Below are positions 27,035 through 37,900 of a stretch of DNA of 64,000 nt, piece after piece. Source of the DNA: Planctomycetaceae bacterium (GTDB lineage Bacteria; Planctomycetota; Planctomycetia; Pirellulales; Pirellulaceae). The stretch lies in the NCBI GenBank assembly GCA_002726245.1, contig PBSM01000168.1, positions 1 to 64,000 of the forward strand. The letters run 5' to 3'. Position 1 is the stretch's first letter, and each line of letters opens with the position of its first letter. Made by a program: the position numbers and the translations under genes. The notes beneath the pieces were generated by a model. The model made no database searches and was not told where the DNA came from. It saw only the letters and a program-made list of their open reading frames with translations.

Positions 27035-28243
27035 ATGGTTACAAATGGGCTGATCAAAGTCGGCGTTGCCATCATAAGCCTGTTGGTCGGGACGTGTGCC
27101 GCCGCGGTTGAGCCGGGTTTTGATGTCGAAGTCCCCTACGGGTTTGTCGGTCCGCTTTCTCTTCAAGACACGCGTCTGTTTGCCATCGATCGCATGACGA
27201 TGACGCGTCTGTTTTCGACTGACGCTGGACGGACGTGGAAAGAGACGGGGCCGCTGGTTGATTCAAGCGGACGTCCTGTTCTCGGATCCGGACAGCAGCG
27301 AGGCCATCTGCCCAGTCTTATTCGGCTGGCATCCGGCGCGATTGCCCTGAAATACGACATCCGCTCCAGCGCCGATGCTTCACAACTCGATTGCTGGATT
27401 GTCCGATCGACTGACGAAGCGGCGACTTGGTTTGAACCGGTTCTCGTCACTCGGTCGCAAAGTAGGTCCAACGCAACTTGGTTGACCCAGACCAAAAGCG
27501 GGCGATTGGTGTTGCCCACCGAGTACTGGTTCCAGCAGCCTGGCGATCGCGGCATCGGTATCTGTACGGCGTTCTATTCTGACGATGAAGGGCGGTCGTG
27601 GAGAGAGTCGAAAGATACGCTTTGGGTCTGGGAAAACGGCGGTGCGTGGCAGGGGGCGTGCGAAGTTCCGACGGTCGTCGAAACGGCCGACGGAAGGCTG
27701 CTGATGTTCATGCGGACGTGGTACCAGAGAATCGCGCAGAGCTACAGCAAAGACGGGGGGCAGACTTGGTCTCCGGCAAAGCTCAACGATCTTGTCAGCA
27801 GCAATTCGGAAATCTTCCTTGCACAAATCCCGAAGACGGACCATCTGCTTTGCATCTGGAACCAGGCTGACACGCAGGAGATCAGGACGGGCTATTATCG
27901 AGCACGGCTTACAGCCGCGGTTTCGAAGGATTCCGGTGCTTCATGGGGCAGTCTTCGCACGATCATTCAATCACCCGGCCAAAAGCAGGTCCGCCTCATT
28001 TCACCAGTCGGCGCGCCTGCGTTCCTCCGGACACCAATGCCCGTTCCGACAGAAGAGGGAATGCTGGCGGACGAATTCCACATGAATCGCGCGCCGAGGA
28101 TTCACTTTATCGGTCAGCGCGCCTACGTCAGATACACACATCGGCGATACAAATACGTGGATGGCAAACGAGAACGAACCGTCAACCAAACCCGCCTGCG
28201 GGCCATCCCCACCGACTGGTTTTACGAAGCGGCAGAGCCGTAA
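27035..28243 (+). CDS. Exported sialidase-like (BNR/Asp-box) protein
   Basis: About 402 residues from ATG 27035, where a signal-like segment begins (MVTNGLIKVGVAIISLLVG); the upstream in-frame extension to 26927 lacks protein character. Five Asp-box motifs are visible: STDAGRTWKE, STDEAATWFE, SDDEGRSWRE, SKDGGQTWSP and SKDSGASWGS. They mark a six-bladed sialidase fold. It may cleave sialic acid or another sugar outside the cytoplasm, but many planctomycete members are of unproven activity. The gene is intact yet surrounded by gene debris, which fits acquisition or rearrangement. Confidence 0.82.
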   Translation: MVTNGLIKVGVAIISLLVGTCAAAVEPGFDVEVPYGFVGPLSLQDTRLFAIDRMTMTRLFSTDAGRTWKETGPLVDSSGRPVLGSGQQRGHLPSLIRLASGAIALKYDIRSSADASQLDCWIVRSTDEAATWFEPVLVTRSQSRSNATWLTQTKSGRLVLPTEYWFQQPGDRGIGICTAFYSDDEGRSWRESKDTLWVWENGGAWQGACEVPTVVETADGRLLMFMRTWYQRIAQSYSKDGGQTWSPAKLNDLVSSNSEIFLAQIPKTDHLLCIWNQADTQEIRTGYYRARLTAAVSKDSGASWGSLRTIIQSPGQKQVRLISPVGAPAFLRTPMPVPTEEGMLADEFHMNRAPRIHFIGQRAYVRYTHRRYKYVDGKRERTVNQTRLRAIPTDWFYEAAEP

Positions 28244-28906
28244 CGCGGCGAGCTACCGCTCGGCACAAGGACCGAATTCTTCGGTGGCGACGAACCAGCC
28301 AACCTGCCTCGGTGACATCGACGACTCAGCCAAACGCATGTTGCTGACATGCATCGGTGAGGCCCAAGCGGTCGTTCACGGCGTCGCCACCGCCCGTACC
28401 AAGCGAATTGCACGCGAGAATGGTGTTGTTCAGATCGCCTGACAAGTCGTAAAGTCCTCGCCGCCATCAGCACGCGGCTATCCGCCGGACATGCTCATCC
28501 TGCACCGCTTCGGCGTTCTTGGTGCCGTCCGACTCGGCAAGGTCGGCAGTCTGGACGTGGCTCCAACCATCGCCCAACTTCTTGGGTGTTGCGTTACCGC
28601 TCTGTGGATAATACCGCTGTCCACCGTCTTTATGACGCTGCCGTTCGTGTTGCATTTCGACTCTCTCAGTTGAATTGGGCAGTCTCTCTACGCTCGAATC
28701 TGCCGTCTCAAACGTTGGGACGTTGGAACGGGGTCCTCAACACTCGTCAGCAGTCACGGATTTCCGTCGGATGAGACAGTGGCGTCGCTGAACTCCAGAC
28801 GCTCCGAGGATTTGCGTTAACAACCCAACGGCTATTGAGACAGCAGGGACCACCCGTATCGTCGCGTTGCTGAAGACTGGCGTTTGACCCTTCACAGACC
28901 TGGCGC
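28244..28906. other. Long gap without an intact gene
   Basis: Short protein-like pieces occur on both strands but none has a start, a length or a family that convinces. On the plus strand near 28540-28590 there is GSLDVAPTIAQLLG, the style of the C-terminus of sulfatases or alkaline phosphatases. On the minus strand near 28340-28440 there is LNNTILACNSLGTGGGDAV. The region is likely decayed coding DNA downstream of the ABC transporter operon. Confidence 0.4.
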
Positions 28907-29650
28907 TCAGGTCTGTTGCTGCAACGCTCCGACAAACGCTCTGCCAAGTGCTGACTGCGGACTGGTAGCGATTTCGTCCAGCGTGCCACGATCGGCGATG
29001 CGACCAGCTTCCAGAATGGCCAGCGAATCGTACAAGCCGCGGACTTCGACGGGATCGTGCGTTACGAGGATGATGGCGAAACCGAGTTCGGATTTCAAAC
29101 GGGCGATTTCCTGAAGTATGGCTTCCTTCGTCACCAGGTCGAGACCTCCGAACGGTTCGTCCAGCAGCAAGAGTTTGGGTTGCATGGCGAGTGCTCGCGC
29201 CAAGGCAACTCGCTGTTGCTGGCCGCCCGACAGGGTTCCAGGTCGGCGGCGTGCAAGCTCCCCGATGCTGCACAATTTGAGCGTGTGCTCGATGCGTTTC
29301 TGCGATTCGCTTCGCGACAGTCCCAGGCCGGATAGTCCGAGACGCACATTTCCAGCAACCGTGAGATTCGGCCACAGCGCCAGGTCTTGAAACACCATCC
29401 CAACACGGCGCCGGTGCGGCGGGATCAGTAGACGGCCGTCGTGTGTCGCCGGCTTACCAGCAAATGATACGTCGCCGCGCTCGGCAAGTTCCAGGCCAGC
29501 GATGACGCGCAGCAGCGTGGACTTACCGCTACCGGAGCTACCCAGCAGGGCAATTGCTTCGCCCTCGGCGACTTCCAGTTCCGTGCCGCTGAGCACAACC
29601 TGGCCGCCAAGCCGGCAGACGAGTTCGCGACAATGGACCAATGCGGTCAT
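28907..29650 (-). CDS. ABC transporter ATPase (ferric iron-type importer)
   Basis: A 247-residue ATPase from ATG 29648-29650, overlapping the permease stop by four bases (ATGA), so translation is probably coupled. Walker A is GSSGSGKST (37-45), the signature LSGGQQQR (140-147), Walker B LLLLDEP (about 160-166), and the H-loop is in VTHDP. It lacks the long C-terminal regulatory domain of MalK-type proteins. With the permease and binding protein it forms a three-gene importer of the FbpABC/FutABC type. Confidence 0.9.
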   Translation of the reverse strand: MTALVHCRELVCRLGGQVVLSGTELEVAEGEAIALLGSSGSGKSTLLRVIAGLELAERGDVSFAGKPATHDGRLLIPPHRRRVGMVFQDLALWPNLTVAGNVRLGLSGLGLSRSESQKRIEHTLKLCSIGELARRRPGTLSGGQQQRVALARALAMQPKLLLLDEPFGGLDLVTKEAILQEIARLKSELGFAIILVTHDPVEVRGLYDSLAILEAGRIADRGTLDEIATSPQSALGRAFVGALQQQT

Positions 29651-31197
29651 GCTGCCTCCCTTGACCGCCAGTGAACAAGCTGTGACGCCGCCGTAAGCAG
29701 CCCAACAACACAAGCCAGGTACAGCAAACAAAGCGAAGCCACCAATCCTTCCGGGCTATTGGCCATCACGGTGAAGATGGCCACCGGCAAGGATTGTTGA
29801 CCGGGCGGTTGGAGTAGGTGCGTGGTCGTGATGTCGGCCGCTGCAAGAACCATCACCAGTAGCAGACTCACGATGATCGTGGGTGTGAGGATCGGCAGAA
29901 TGACGCGAACTAACAGCCACCCGGTTGAAACGCCGTGGATGCGAGCTGCGTCAGTCCATGAAGGCGACAGACTTCCAACTGCGCGCATCATCGCCACCGC
30001 TGCAATGGGCACGAAGCGAAGACCCAAGACCAAAGCGACAGTGAATTCACTGCGGGTAAGCCGATCAAGTTGCGGTGGGGCGTGGGTTGCAACGCGAGTC
30101 ACTCCGATGGCGGCCAACGCAGGCGGCATTGCCAGCAACGCGAGCAGCACCGCAAGGGTTGTCAGGCGCGCGTGGGTGTCTGACGCGGTGGCCAAAGCAA
30201 CGGCGATTGCAAGTAGAACGGCGATCAGGCCCGCTCCGCCAGTAAAGATCACAGTCGTCATAGCCGTGGACGCGACCTTCTGCCATGCCCGCGCGAGCAT
30301 CGGGTTTTCGGCGGCAGGCAAGCAGAGGCCCCAGGTTGGACATGCGATGCCAACGACCAACACAACAAGCAACCCGGTCATTGCGATCCAGCGTAAGACT
30401 CGATGCGCGTAGGGAACCGCGGGCCGCGTTTGCCGAGCCAGGACAGTCGCAGCCAGCGACCGCAATCCGAAGATCAACAAAGGCGTCGTTAGCAGCAGCA
30501 CCAAACCGGCCAGCAAGAGACATTGCCGGCCTGCCAGTTCATAGTCAAACAGCGCGGAGAAGCTAGTCCTGATTTCCACTGCCACCGATCGGTAGCCAAG
30601 AATCAGCGGCGCGCCCGGATCGGAGAGACTCAAGATTCCGCCCAGCAATGCGGCTAGTATGGCGACCGGCGCACAAGCGCGCCCGGACAGCCTAAGAACA
30701 GCTTCCTCACCACCATGCAGACGTGTCGCGTCAATTTGAGAAGCGGTCAGATTACGGCACGCCGCCCAAGTGGCGAAAAACGGCAGCGGCACGGCTTGCA
30801 GACCAAGCACGAAGACACAGCCGGGAAAGCCGCTCGGTGCTGGAAACCATGCCAGCCAATTTGACGCGGAAAGGTTGCTCCATCCGATGCATGGCAGAAA
30901 CGACGGCAACAAGAGCGGTATCGCCTGAAACAGAACGAGCGTCGAACGGCCGGGAAAGCGGTACAGAGTCGCCAACAGGCCCAATGGAAGACCGACCATC
31001 AAGGACAACAGCGAAACACCGACTCCCAACCACAAACTGCTCAGCAGTGAATCGCCAAAGGCCTTCGTCCAAACCGGTCTATTTGTTGCTTGTCCCAGCG
31101 TGGAGATGACGAGGGGGAGCGCCGGCGCAATTGCGACGCAGAGCAATACGCCGACCAGTAACCTGCGAAGAATCCTCCTGCGTCCATCTTCGATCAT
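29647..31197 (-). CDS. ABC transporter permease, fused double-domain (ferric iron type)
   Basis: A 516-residue inner-membrane protein with about 12 hydrophobic segments in two homologous halves, the arrangement of FbpB/SfuB-type permeases. The first half carries the BPD_transp_1 loop near SQIDATRLHGGEEAVLR, the second near SWTDAARIHGVSTGWLL (EAA-like loops, degenerate). It begins five bases after the binding-protein stop and overlaps the ATPase start, showing a compact operon in the order binding protein, permease, ATPase. Confidence 0.88.
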   Translation of the reverse strand: MIEDGRRRILRRLLVGVLLCVAIAPALPLVISTLGQATNRPVWTKAFGDSLLSSLWLGVGVSLLSLMVGLPLGLLATLYRFPGRSTLVLFQAIPLLLPSFLPCIGWSNLSASNWLAWFPAPSGFPGCVFVLGLQAVPLPFFATWAACRNLTASQIDATRLHGGEEAVLRLSGRACAPVAILAALLGGILSLSDPGAPLILGYRSVAVEIRTSFSALFDYELAGRQCLLLAGLVLLLTTPLLIFGLRSLAATVLARQTRPAVPYAHRVLRWIAMTGLLVVLVVGIACPTWGLCLPAAENPMLARAWQKVASTAMTTVIFTGGAGLIAVLLAIAVALATASDTHARLTTLAVLLALLAMPPALAAIGVTRVATHAPPQLDRLTRSEFTVALVLGLRFVPIAAVAMMRAVGSLSPSWTDAARIHGVSTGWLLVRVILPILTPTIIVSLLLVMVLAAADITTTHLLQPPGQQSLPVAIFTVMANSPEGLVASLCLLYLACVVGLLTAASQLVHWRSREAA

Positions 31198-31202
31198 GCG
31201 AG

Positions 31203-32249
31203 CTACTGGTTCTTGTCAACCCATTGTTTGAGAAAGCCACCCGACAGTTCTTCGAGATTGTCGGCCAGCGTACCATAGTCAACCGACATGGCTTTAAGCT
31301 GTGTGACCGGTTTGAATGGGAAGCCGTCGGGCAGTTCCACGTCACTGCGCAGCGGCATTTGTGCGGCTTCACTGCGTGCAAGTGCCGCTTCGGTCTCGCT
31401 ACGCAGTAAATAGTCAATGAATTCTCTGCCTTCTTCGGAATTCGGACCGCCGGTGATGAGAACGGCTGCGTTGGGCATCACTAGCGTCCCCATGCCGTCC
31501 GCGTCGGGGTAAACAAAGCCAACGGGCTTGCCGTCCTGGATCGCCACATTCACGTCGTCGGTGTCGGTCAGGCCGATTGCGATCTCGCCGTTGGCCACGC
31601 GCCGCCGAACTTCGCCGTTGGACGAAAGGATTCTGACCTCATTGTCAGCCAGCGACTGAAAGAAATCCTCGGCCTCGTCATCGCCCAGCGTCTGGAACAA
31701 CGCGGCGGCGTGCATCGACGTGGTCCCGAACAGCGGATTGGCCAGACATGCCTGGCCTTTGTACCGCGGATCGGCAAAGTCGTGGATTGAGGTCGGCTTC
31801 TTGTCGTCCGGCACAAGGTCTTTGTTGTAGATGATGACACGAGCACGCGCGGAAAAGCCAATCCAGTGTGACTCTGCGTCAGCAAACCGGCTGGGCAAAC
31901 CGTCGGCCGCCGGCGACTTGTAGGCGGCCGAGACACCCTTCGATTTGAGAATCGCCGCACGCGCCGGATCGCCGCTCCAAAACACGTCGGCCCGCGGTCG
32001 CTCCATTTCTGCAATAAGGCGATTGAGCAACCCAGTACTTTTCGTTTCCTCGGTATCGGGAACTAGCTCGACCTTGATGCCGGTCTCTTGCTCAAACTGC
32101 TTACAAATCGGTTCGGCGAAGACCTCGTCCACGGATGTGTAGACGACTACCTTCTTGGAAACCGATGACGAAGATTGTGGCCCAGAGCATCCAGCCAACC
32201 CCGCTGCAATAGCAACTCCTGCTAGGTACAAAAACAAACGACGTTTCAT
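31203..32249 (-). CDS. ABC transporter substrate-binding lipoprotein (iron type)
   Basis: A 348-residue protein with a lipoprotein signal (MKRRLFLYLAGVAIAAGLAG, then the lipidated Cys). The body matches the ferric-binding FbpA/FutA class (SBP_bac): VVVYTSVDEVFAEPICKQF, ETGIKVELV and ADVFWSGDPARAAIL. The C-terminal tyrosine pair that binds iron in FbpA is not clearly present, so the ligand could be another metal or anion; iron is the family-based guess. It heads the operon. A GGAAC-rich leader precedes the start, and no regulator site was identified. Confidence 0.87.
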   Translation of the reverse strand: MKRRLFLYLAGVAIAAGLAGCSGPQSSSSVSKKVVVYTSVDEVFAEPICKQFEQETGIKVELVPDTEETKSTGLLNRLIAEMERPRADVFWSGDPARAAILKSKGVSAAYKSPAADGLPSRFADAESHWIGFSARARVIIYNKDLVPDDKKPTSIHDFADPRYKGQACLANPLFGTTSMHAAALFQTLGDDEAEDFFQSLADNEVRILSSNGEVRRRVANGEIAIGLTDTDDVNVAIQDGKPVGFVYPDADGMGTLVMPNAAVLITGGPNSEEGREFIDYLLRSETEAALARSEAAQMPLRSDVELPDGFPFKPVTQLKAMSVDYGTLADNLEELSGGFLKQWVDKNQ

Positions 32250-32306
32250 GGTGATGTTCCTTTCCGTTCCCGGCAGGGATGAGGCGTGGCCTGCCCGGAC
32301 GGAAAA

Positions 32307-32940
32307 CTACTTGCCGCTGTATGTGAAGTCGTCGAACGAAGTCACCGCATCCGCCTTCGTCCAAAGACCGACCTTTCCTTTGCCAGTGAACGTGTCGTCC
32401 TTCACATCGAGGTGTAGCTTGCCGTTCAAGTAGCACTGAACGTGGTTACCCGTTTGCACGACGTGGATCGTGTGCCATTTTCCGGCCGGCGCTTTGGCGT
32501 CCAAAGAATCGAGTTGTGTGCGTTTGCCTTTGACGACTTTGTACACGCGGAAGTTATCTTCCAGTGGATTCATGCGGGCGATGTAGTAGTTGTTCTCGTC
32601 TCGGTAACGCCATACCGGCCCGCCGCCCTGGTCAATCTCACCCTTGACGCCTTAAATGAGACACGAATGTCCACGTCGGTCAATGTGGCCTCGCCGCACA
32701 CGCAAAGATTGAACAAACGGTTCGCGAAGTTTGAGCCAACACGTGCGTGCCACTCAGTGCAGAATTATCATCAATAACTTTCCACACGCTGCCCGGGCCC
32801 TTACCCGTCTTGCCGGCCGACCATCCTTCGGGAACCTTGCCAACACCTGCGTCCTCAAAGCTCCAGCGAACTTCGTTGGTTGTGTCCGCCGCGATCAGCG
32901 ACATCGCGGCAACAGCAGTGACTACACATACGAATCTCAT
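32307..32940 (-). pseudogene. Exported DUF1080/LamG-like protein with two one-base deletions
   Basis: The gene starts at ATG 32938-32940 with a signal peptide (MRFVCVVTAVAAMSLIA) and VRWSFEDAGVGKVPEGWSAG. After HVLAQTS the frame shifts: reading on as NRLFNLCVCGEATLTDVD needs one extra base near 32718-32727. At about 32649-32652 a second base is missing (FKGVKGEIDQGGG). The rest is in frame (WRYRDENNYYIARMNPLEDN to DDFTYSGK). Restored, it is about 210 residues, a concanavalin-like domain found in planctomycete carbohydrate-related proteins. It lies downstream of no obvious operon and is probably non-functional, or the sequence has errors. Confidence 0.75.
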
Positions 32941-33352
32941 GGCGGGGTCTCCTCATCGTGTAGAGGGCTGTTTGCGCGTGCCGCGTTAGTCCGTAGGAAC
33001 ATTGCGGCTTCACCCGCGCATTGTCGCCGGACTTGAGAGAGCGAGGCAAGCCGCGGAAGCAAAAATGAGAGACTTTTGTGTGGCGTTTCCTGGAAAACTT
33101 CCGCTTTCACGATGATGCGACCGCCCGCGACAAGAGGAGCAAGGCCAGCGGCAGCAACCGCCGTTGTCCTCGCCGCCCCAGACAATCTGTAGGCCGACAT
33201 AGCTTAAGAAATCCGGAGTTCCTCGACGGGCATCGTGCAAACTGCGACCTGTACCACTACCCATGAGCGAACTGCCTTGACGCAATCGCTGTTTTGGTTA
33301 CGGCGATTGAGTATCCTGATTGCGGACGCGCTGCCGAATTCCGGAGACTGGT
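32941..33352. other. Intergenic region without a clear gene
   Basis: Several overlapping short frames exist, but none shows family motifs, a ribosome-binding site or consistent character. It probably contains the promoter of the broken exported protein on the minus strand and of the DUF1501 fragment on the plus strand. Confidence 0.4.
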
Positions 33353-33835
33353 ATGTTCGACATCGGTGGTTTCAACGCTCGCACGTGCTCGGCGATCACA
33401 CGCAGGTCGTTTCTTCGCATCGGCGCATCCGTGCCGCTAGGCCTGGGGCTGGCGGGACAAGCGGTCAGGGCGGCGGCAACCGCGCGGGCGAAATCGGTCG
33501 TATTCGTGTTTCTGTGGGGTGGCCCGAGCCATTTGGATATGTGCGATCCGAAACCGAACGCGCCGGCCGAGTATCGCGGACCGTTCGGCGTGATTCCGAC
33601 GAAGACTCCCGGTGTGCAGTTCACGGAGTTGCTGCCAAAGCTTGCCCAGCGAACGGACCGCTTCACGTTGATCCGCTCGCACGTTTCGACGCAGTCCGGA
33701 CATCCCGACGGTGGAACGATGGCGCTGACCGGGTTTACCAACGACCCGTTGCCGGCCCAACCAAACTTCGGCGCGATCGTCGCCAAGCATCGGGGGCGGC
33801 GAGGCAACTTGCCGCCTTTCTTTTCGATTGCAAGC
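33353..33835 (+). pseudogene. DUF1501 (sulfatase-fold) protein, 5' part only
   Basis: From ATG 33353 the frame reads TRRSFLRIGASVPLGLGLAG (a Tat signal), VVFVFLWGGPSHLDMCDPKP, PAEYRGPFGVIPTKTPGVQF, LPKLAQRTDRFTLIRSHVS and PDGGTMALTGFTNDP. This is the conserved start of planctomycete DUF1501 proteins. After about 160 residues (NLPPFFSIASG) homology stops near 33835; about 300 residues are missing. It continues into an unrelated fragment in another frame. Confidence 0.85.
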
Positions 33836-34278
33836 GGGATCATTATGGACATTACCAGAGCTTCGAAGAGTATTCGGTCTATGCGTCTTACTTCGCGCGT
33901 TTGCCCGTGGAACGCAACCGAATTGGCTACCGCTTCGGTCAAGAACATGAAGTTCACGCGGGCGTCGTCCGACCGTTGCCGTACTTCTGCGACAAGATAT
34001 CGCTATTATTGTCTCTGGCTTACCTGGCGGCCTTTCAGGATTCGGACTTCGCGATGACTTTGCCGCCACGCGTTCGCGATGGAGTTCTGGTGCTGAACAC
34101 TGGTGGCGACTTCCTAACCATTACACCGGGTGTTTCGTTCGAGATTCTTCCCAAGACCGTCCTGCAAGCCCGCTTCTTGTTGCCGATCTATCAAAACTGG
34201 CACGGCGAGCGCTCGCGGAACGTTGGTCAAGTCGCCCCAGATTTCACGACGCAGATCACCGTTAGCTTTCTCCACTAG
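33836..34278 (+). pseudogene. 3' remnant of an outer-membrane beta-barrel protein
   Basis: In a frame different from the DUF1501 piece, the sequence runs DHYGHYQSFEEYSVYASYFA, GVVRPLPYF, then ITPGVSFEILPKTVLQARFL, LPIYQNWHGE, and ends FTTQITVSFLH. Alternating hydrophobic residues and the final aromatic/hydrophobic strand fit the C-terminus of a transporter-type beta-barrel. There is no start of its own, so it is the tail of a gene joined to the DUF1501 head. Confidence 0.6.
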
Positions 34279-34988
34279 AGAGCTTCTCTACCTGTTCTGC
34301 TGACAACTGGTTTCAGTTGCGTCACGCTTGACGTCTTCGAAAGAGCGGCAGAACGATGGGGGCAGGATCATGCAGCGTTTGATCATTCTGCCTACATGAT
34401 GCTGTCCGAACCCTTGGTGAGGCTGTGTTTTGCTAGCGCGTCGAGAACGTCGCTCAAGGAATTCAAAGGGACAGGCGAGCCGCTTCTCCACCTGCACGCC
34501 GACTACACGCTGAATCGACTCCCCGAATAGCCCCCCCGCGTGGGGCGGCTGGCCACCACTCCATTCGATCCCCGGTCGGCAGCTCGTCTACGAGGCTGCC
34601 CGAAAAACGGGCTTTGGTCTGGGGAACTTGCTTCGCCCCAGCACGTCGAAAGGGGCAGCCAGTCGAATGTTACTGCTGACTGTAAATACAGGATGACGGG
34701 GCCGACTGAGACGACTGGGAATGCAAATTCTCTCCAATCGAGACCTGAGAAGATAGAGAAGAGATCAACGTATCTACCGGGCATTTCCCATTTTCTTGCA
34801 ATGGGTTCTGCGCCAACTATAATCGATGAAATCTACGGAAACTGCGTACTACGACCGGATTTAGCGCAAAACGGAGGCTACTTGTAGCTGTTCCGCTTGC
34901 GGCATTATCTAGTTTATACATCTGCTTTTACTGAGTTTTGCCATTCAACCGCGCTCTTGTGGTGCCCCCCTAATCTGAGGGCTCGTTC
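34279..34988. other. Leader region of the giant gene
   Basis: 710 bases without a convincing gene. A near-palindrome with GGCAGGATCATG and TGATCATTCTGCC arms lies at about 34350-34392. A strong promoter-like block follows at 34796-34823. The transcript would have a leader of about 160 bases before the ATG at 34989. Confidence 0.55.
34796..34823 (+). promoter_or_regulatory. Sigma-70-like promoter of the giant gene
   Basis: TTGCAA (34796-34801), a 16-base spacer, then a perfect TATAAT (34818-34823). The surroundings (CAACTATAATCGATGAAATC) are nearly the same as those of the block at 60089-60116 upstream of the second giant gene, which supports function. Confidence 0.65.
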
Positions 34989-37900
34989 ATGACCATTGGA
35001 CGTTCTCGTCAATCACACAGCGGTTCTAAACGCATCCGCGGTAAGCGTATTTCCCCCTCCGAGCGGCGGTCACAACGACGGCTGTGGCTAGAGAGGTTGG
35101 AAGATCGTCGCTTGCTGGCCGCGGGTCCGCGTTTAGCCGGTGTATTGCCGAACAACAGCGTTCTTTTCTCGTTCGAAGATCCCAACGCCAACGTGCGCAG
35201 TGTCGCTCCGCGCGAGCTGAAGGTGCGCTTTGACGAAGATCAGCAGATTAATGCGCTCACGCTAGACGCAATCCGCGTGACCCGGAGTGGTGGCGACGGC
35301 AAGTTCGGGCTAGTGGTCGATCCGGACGATCGCATCGACCAGCTCGTCACACCCGGTTTCATCGGGGTCACGGCTGTGCCCGACGAGAACGAAGTCGTCA
35401 TTCGATTTGCGGAGAGCCTGCCGGACGACGTTTACCAGTTGGAGATCTTTGGCGCTGGCTCTGCGGCTCCGCTGTTGAATACTCGGAACGAGGCGTACGT
35501 ACCGACCCTGAACGACGGCGATGGCGATCCAGCCAAGGACACGACTCGTTTCGAGGTCGATCTTGGGCCACAAGTTCTCGCGGTTGTTCCGCAACCCGTC
35601 TCGCGAGATGCCACGGGCGCAATCGTCCAGGCGCGGGACACGATCGAAGTCTATTTCGACGATGATGATCTCTTTGTTGAGAACGATGATTTCGCCCGGC
35701 CAACCGCACGATCGGCGGAGAATCCCGACTTTTATCAGTTGATCTTTACCTCTGACACCGTTCGCAACACAGACGACGTCATCGTGAAGCCGGTCAGTGT
35801 GGACTACGATCCGGACGCAGACCGCGCGGTGCTGACCTTCGCGCAGGATTTGGATCAGTTGGCACACCCGGTGACGGGAGAGAATGTGGGGCCCGGGAAC
35901 TTCCGCCTGCGGATCGGTACTTCTGAGGCCGCGCCACTGGCTCCTCTGCATCTTTCTCCGAGGATCAAGGCGTCATCTGACTTCAATACGGACAATCAGA
36001 CTGTCTTACAATTCACAGCGGTTCGTCCTGACGAACAAGACATCAGCATTTTCGTAGTTCGAAATCCGCTTGGCGCTCGCCCGATAGCTCCCGCAGCGCG
36101 CGTGAATGCCGTCGAGAACGCCGTCTTCCTCGATCTGAATTCCACCCCCGGGCACGAAGCGACCGCAAGAGAGGTCGTTGACGCAATTAATCTCGATCCA
36201 GTTGCAAGCCAGTTGATTACCGCGAGCCTCAACGACAGCAGCAATCAAGGCGGTGTGCTCGTTGGGGATCGAGACGTTAATTACTCGCCCATCCGGCTGA
36301 GTGGTATCGGCTCAAGCTTTGATACTGCCACCAGCCTTTCCGATGACACGGATCTCGGTGCGGTGATCACGATTACCGGCGCAGGTTCGGCCTTTGTAGA
36401 CGGCGGCTTCTTCGAGATTACCGACGACAACGGCCAAACTCGTAAGTTCGAGCTAGATGCCGACGAACCACCAAGCATTAACGACGCTAGTGCCATTCGA
36501 GTGCCATTTCGTGAATCGCTTTCGCAAGCCGAAATGGGCACGACGATTGTGGATGCGATCAACTCGGCCAGCTTCGGCGTGGCCGCGGAGTTGGCAGGCA
36601 GCAAGATTCGCCTGGAAGGTGATCGTTTCGTAGATCTAGGAGCTGGCGTCGAAGGTTTACGCCGAGACTTCCAGAATCAGTTCGATAACGGCCAAGTGCT
36701 GGAGGTCGTGCGTGGCGGCGATGGCTTTGATGGCGATACCACGACTGCCGACAGCTTTATCATCACCGACGAATCCGGCACGGAGCAGCGGTTTGAGTTC
36801 GACAGCGGCTTCTTCTTGAATGTTCCCGATGGCGGTTCGAACATCATCAACGGCGAACAATTCGAGATCCGCTTCGATAACACGGTAGATCCTCCGACGG
36901 ACGTGGTCTTCGAGTTTGAGGACAGCACGAATCCTGATGGCTTGCTGGTAGCGACCAACATCCAGATCGACTTTACACCAGCCAACGACCAAGCCACGCT
37001 GACGGCGGCAATCATTGCTGCGATTCAAAGCAAAGTGGACGACGGAAGCCTGCCGCGTATTCGATCGCTAGATCTCGGTAGTGGCCGAATCCATCTCGGT
37101 GGATCGACCTTACACAATGTTCGCTCTAGATACATTGTTGACGTTCCAGCCGATGGCAATGCGGTCGTTGATGGAGATACTTTCGAGATTCGCTTTGACG
37201 ACGAAGTCAACGCTCCGACGGTAACGATCTTTGAGTTTGTGGACACCGACGTCCGAACTAGCCCGAGTAATGCGAACCACGTTCAGATCAGCTACACAAC
37301 GGCGAGTACACAAGCTGATTTAGCAACGGCGATGGTTACCGCGATCATGACTGTACCGCAGGTGAATCCCGTTGATCTTGGTGGGCAGATCGATATCGGA
37401 GGCACCACTTTCCATGAGGTCGTCGCGGGCGCAACGACAGGCATTGACCATGCAGGAGTTCCCGGCCCACAACAAGCCGGCGCGATTGCAATTCCTTTAG
37501 TCCCGGACGTCTCGCTCACTGCAACCGAGATCGCTCGGCTGATCACGGAAGCTGTCAATTCAAGTCCTCTAGCTGTTACGAGTACGGCGAGTGGCAACTT
37601 GGTTCGGCTTGCCGGTGAGAAGTCCGTTGAAGAGTTAGACGGAATCGCTGGGCTGCGGGAGTCGATCGAAGCTCGCTTTGACGCCGGCCCGGTACTCGTT
37701 GTCACTGACGCCGCCGTGGCGGCGCTGCCAGACGAAGCCACCATCGTGTTGCGAGACGACCGCGGCACGGCGGTGCTGTTTGAGGTAGACCGCGATGGTT
37801 CTCAGGCAGATCCCAACGCGACGGCAATCACTCTCGTTGGCGGAGAGACGAGGGAAGAAATTGCTCAGGTCATCGTGGATGCGATTACGGCGGCGGCTTT

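Noticed and set aside
28530-28600. Sulfatase/phosphatase C-terminus (GSLDVAPTIAQLLG)
   Set aside because: Only about 15 residues resemble the family; the rest of the frame does not, and the opposite strand is equally open.
28907-32249. Sulfate, spermidine or phosphonate specificity for the ABC importer
   Set aside because: The fused double permease and the binding-protein start (VVVYTSVDE) match the ferric class better, though the ligand is not proven.
34503-34784. 93-codon minus-strand frame before the giant gene
   Set aside because: No motif, no ribosome-binding site, and it lies antisense to the leader next to the predicted promoter.
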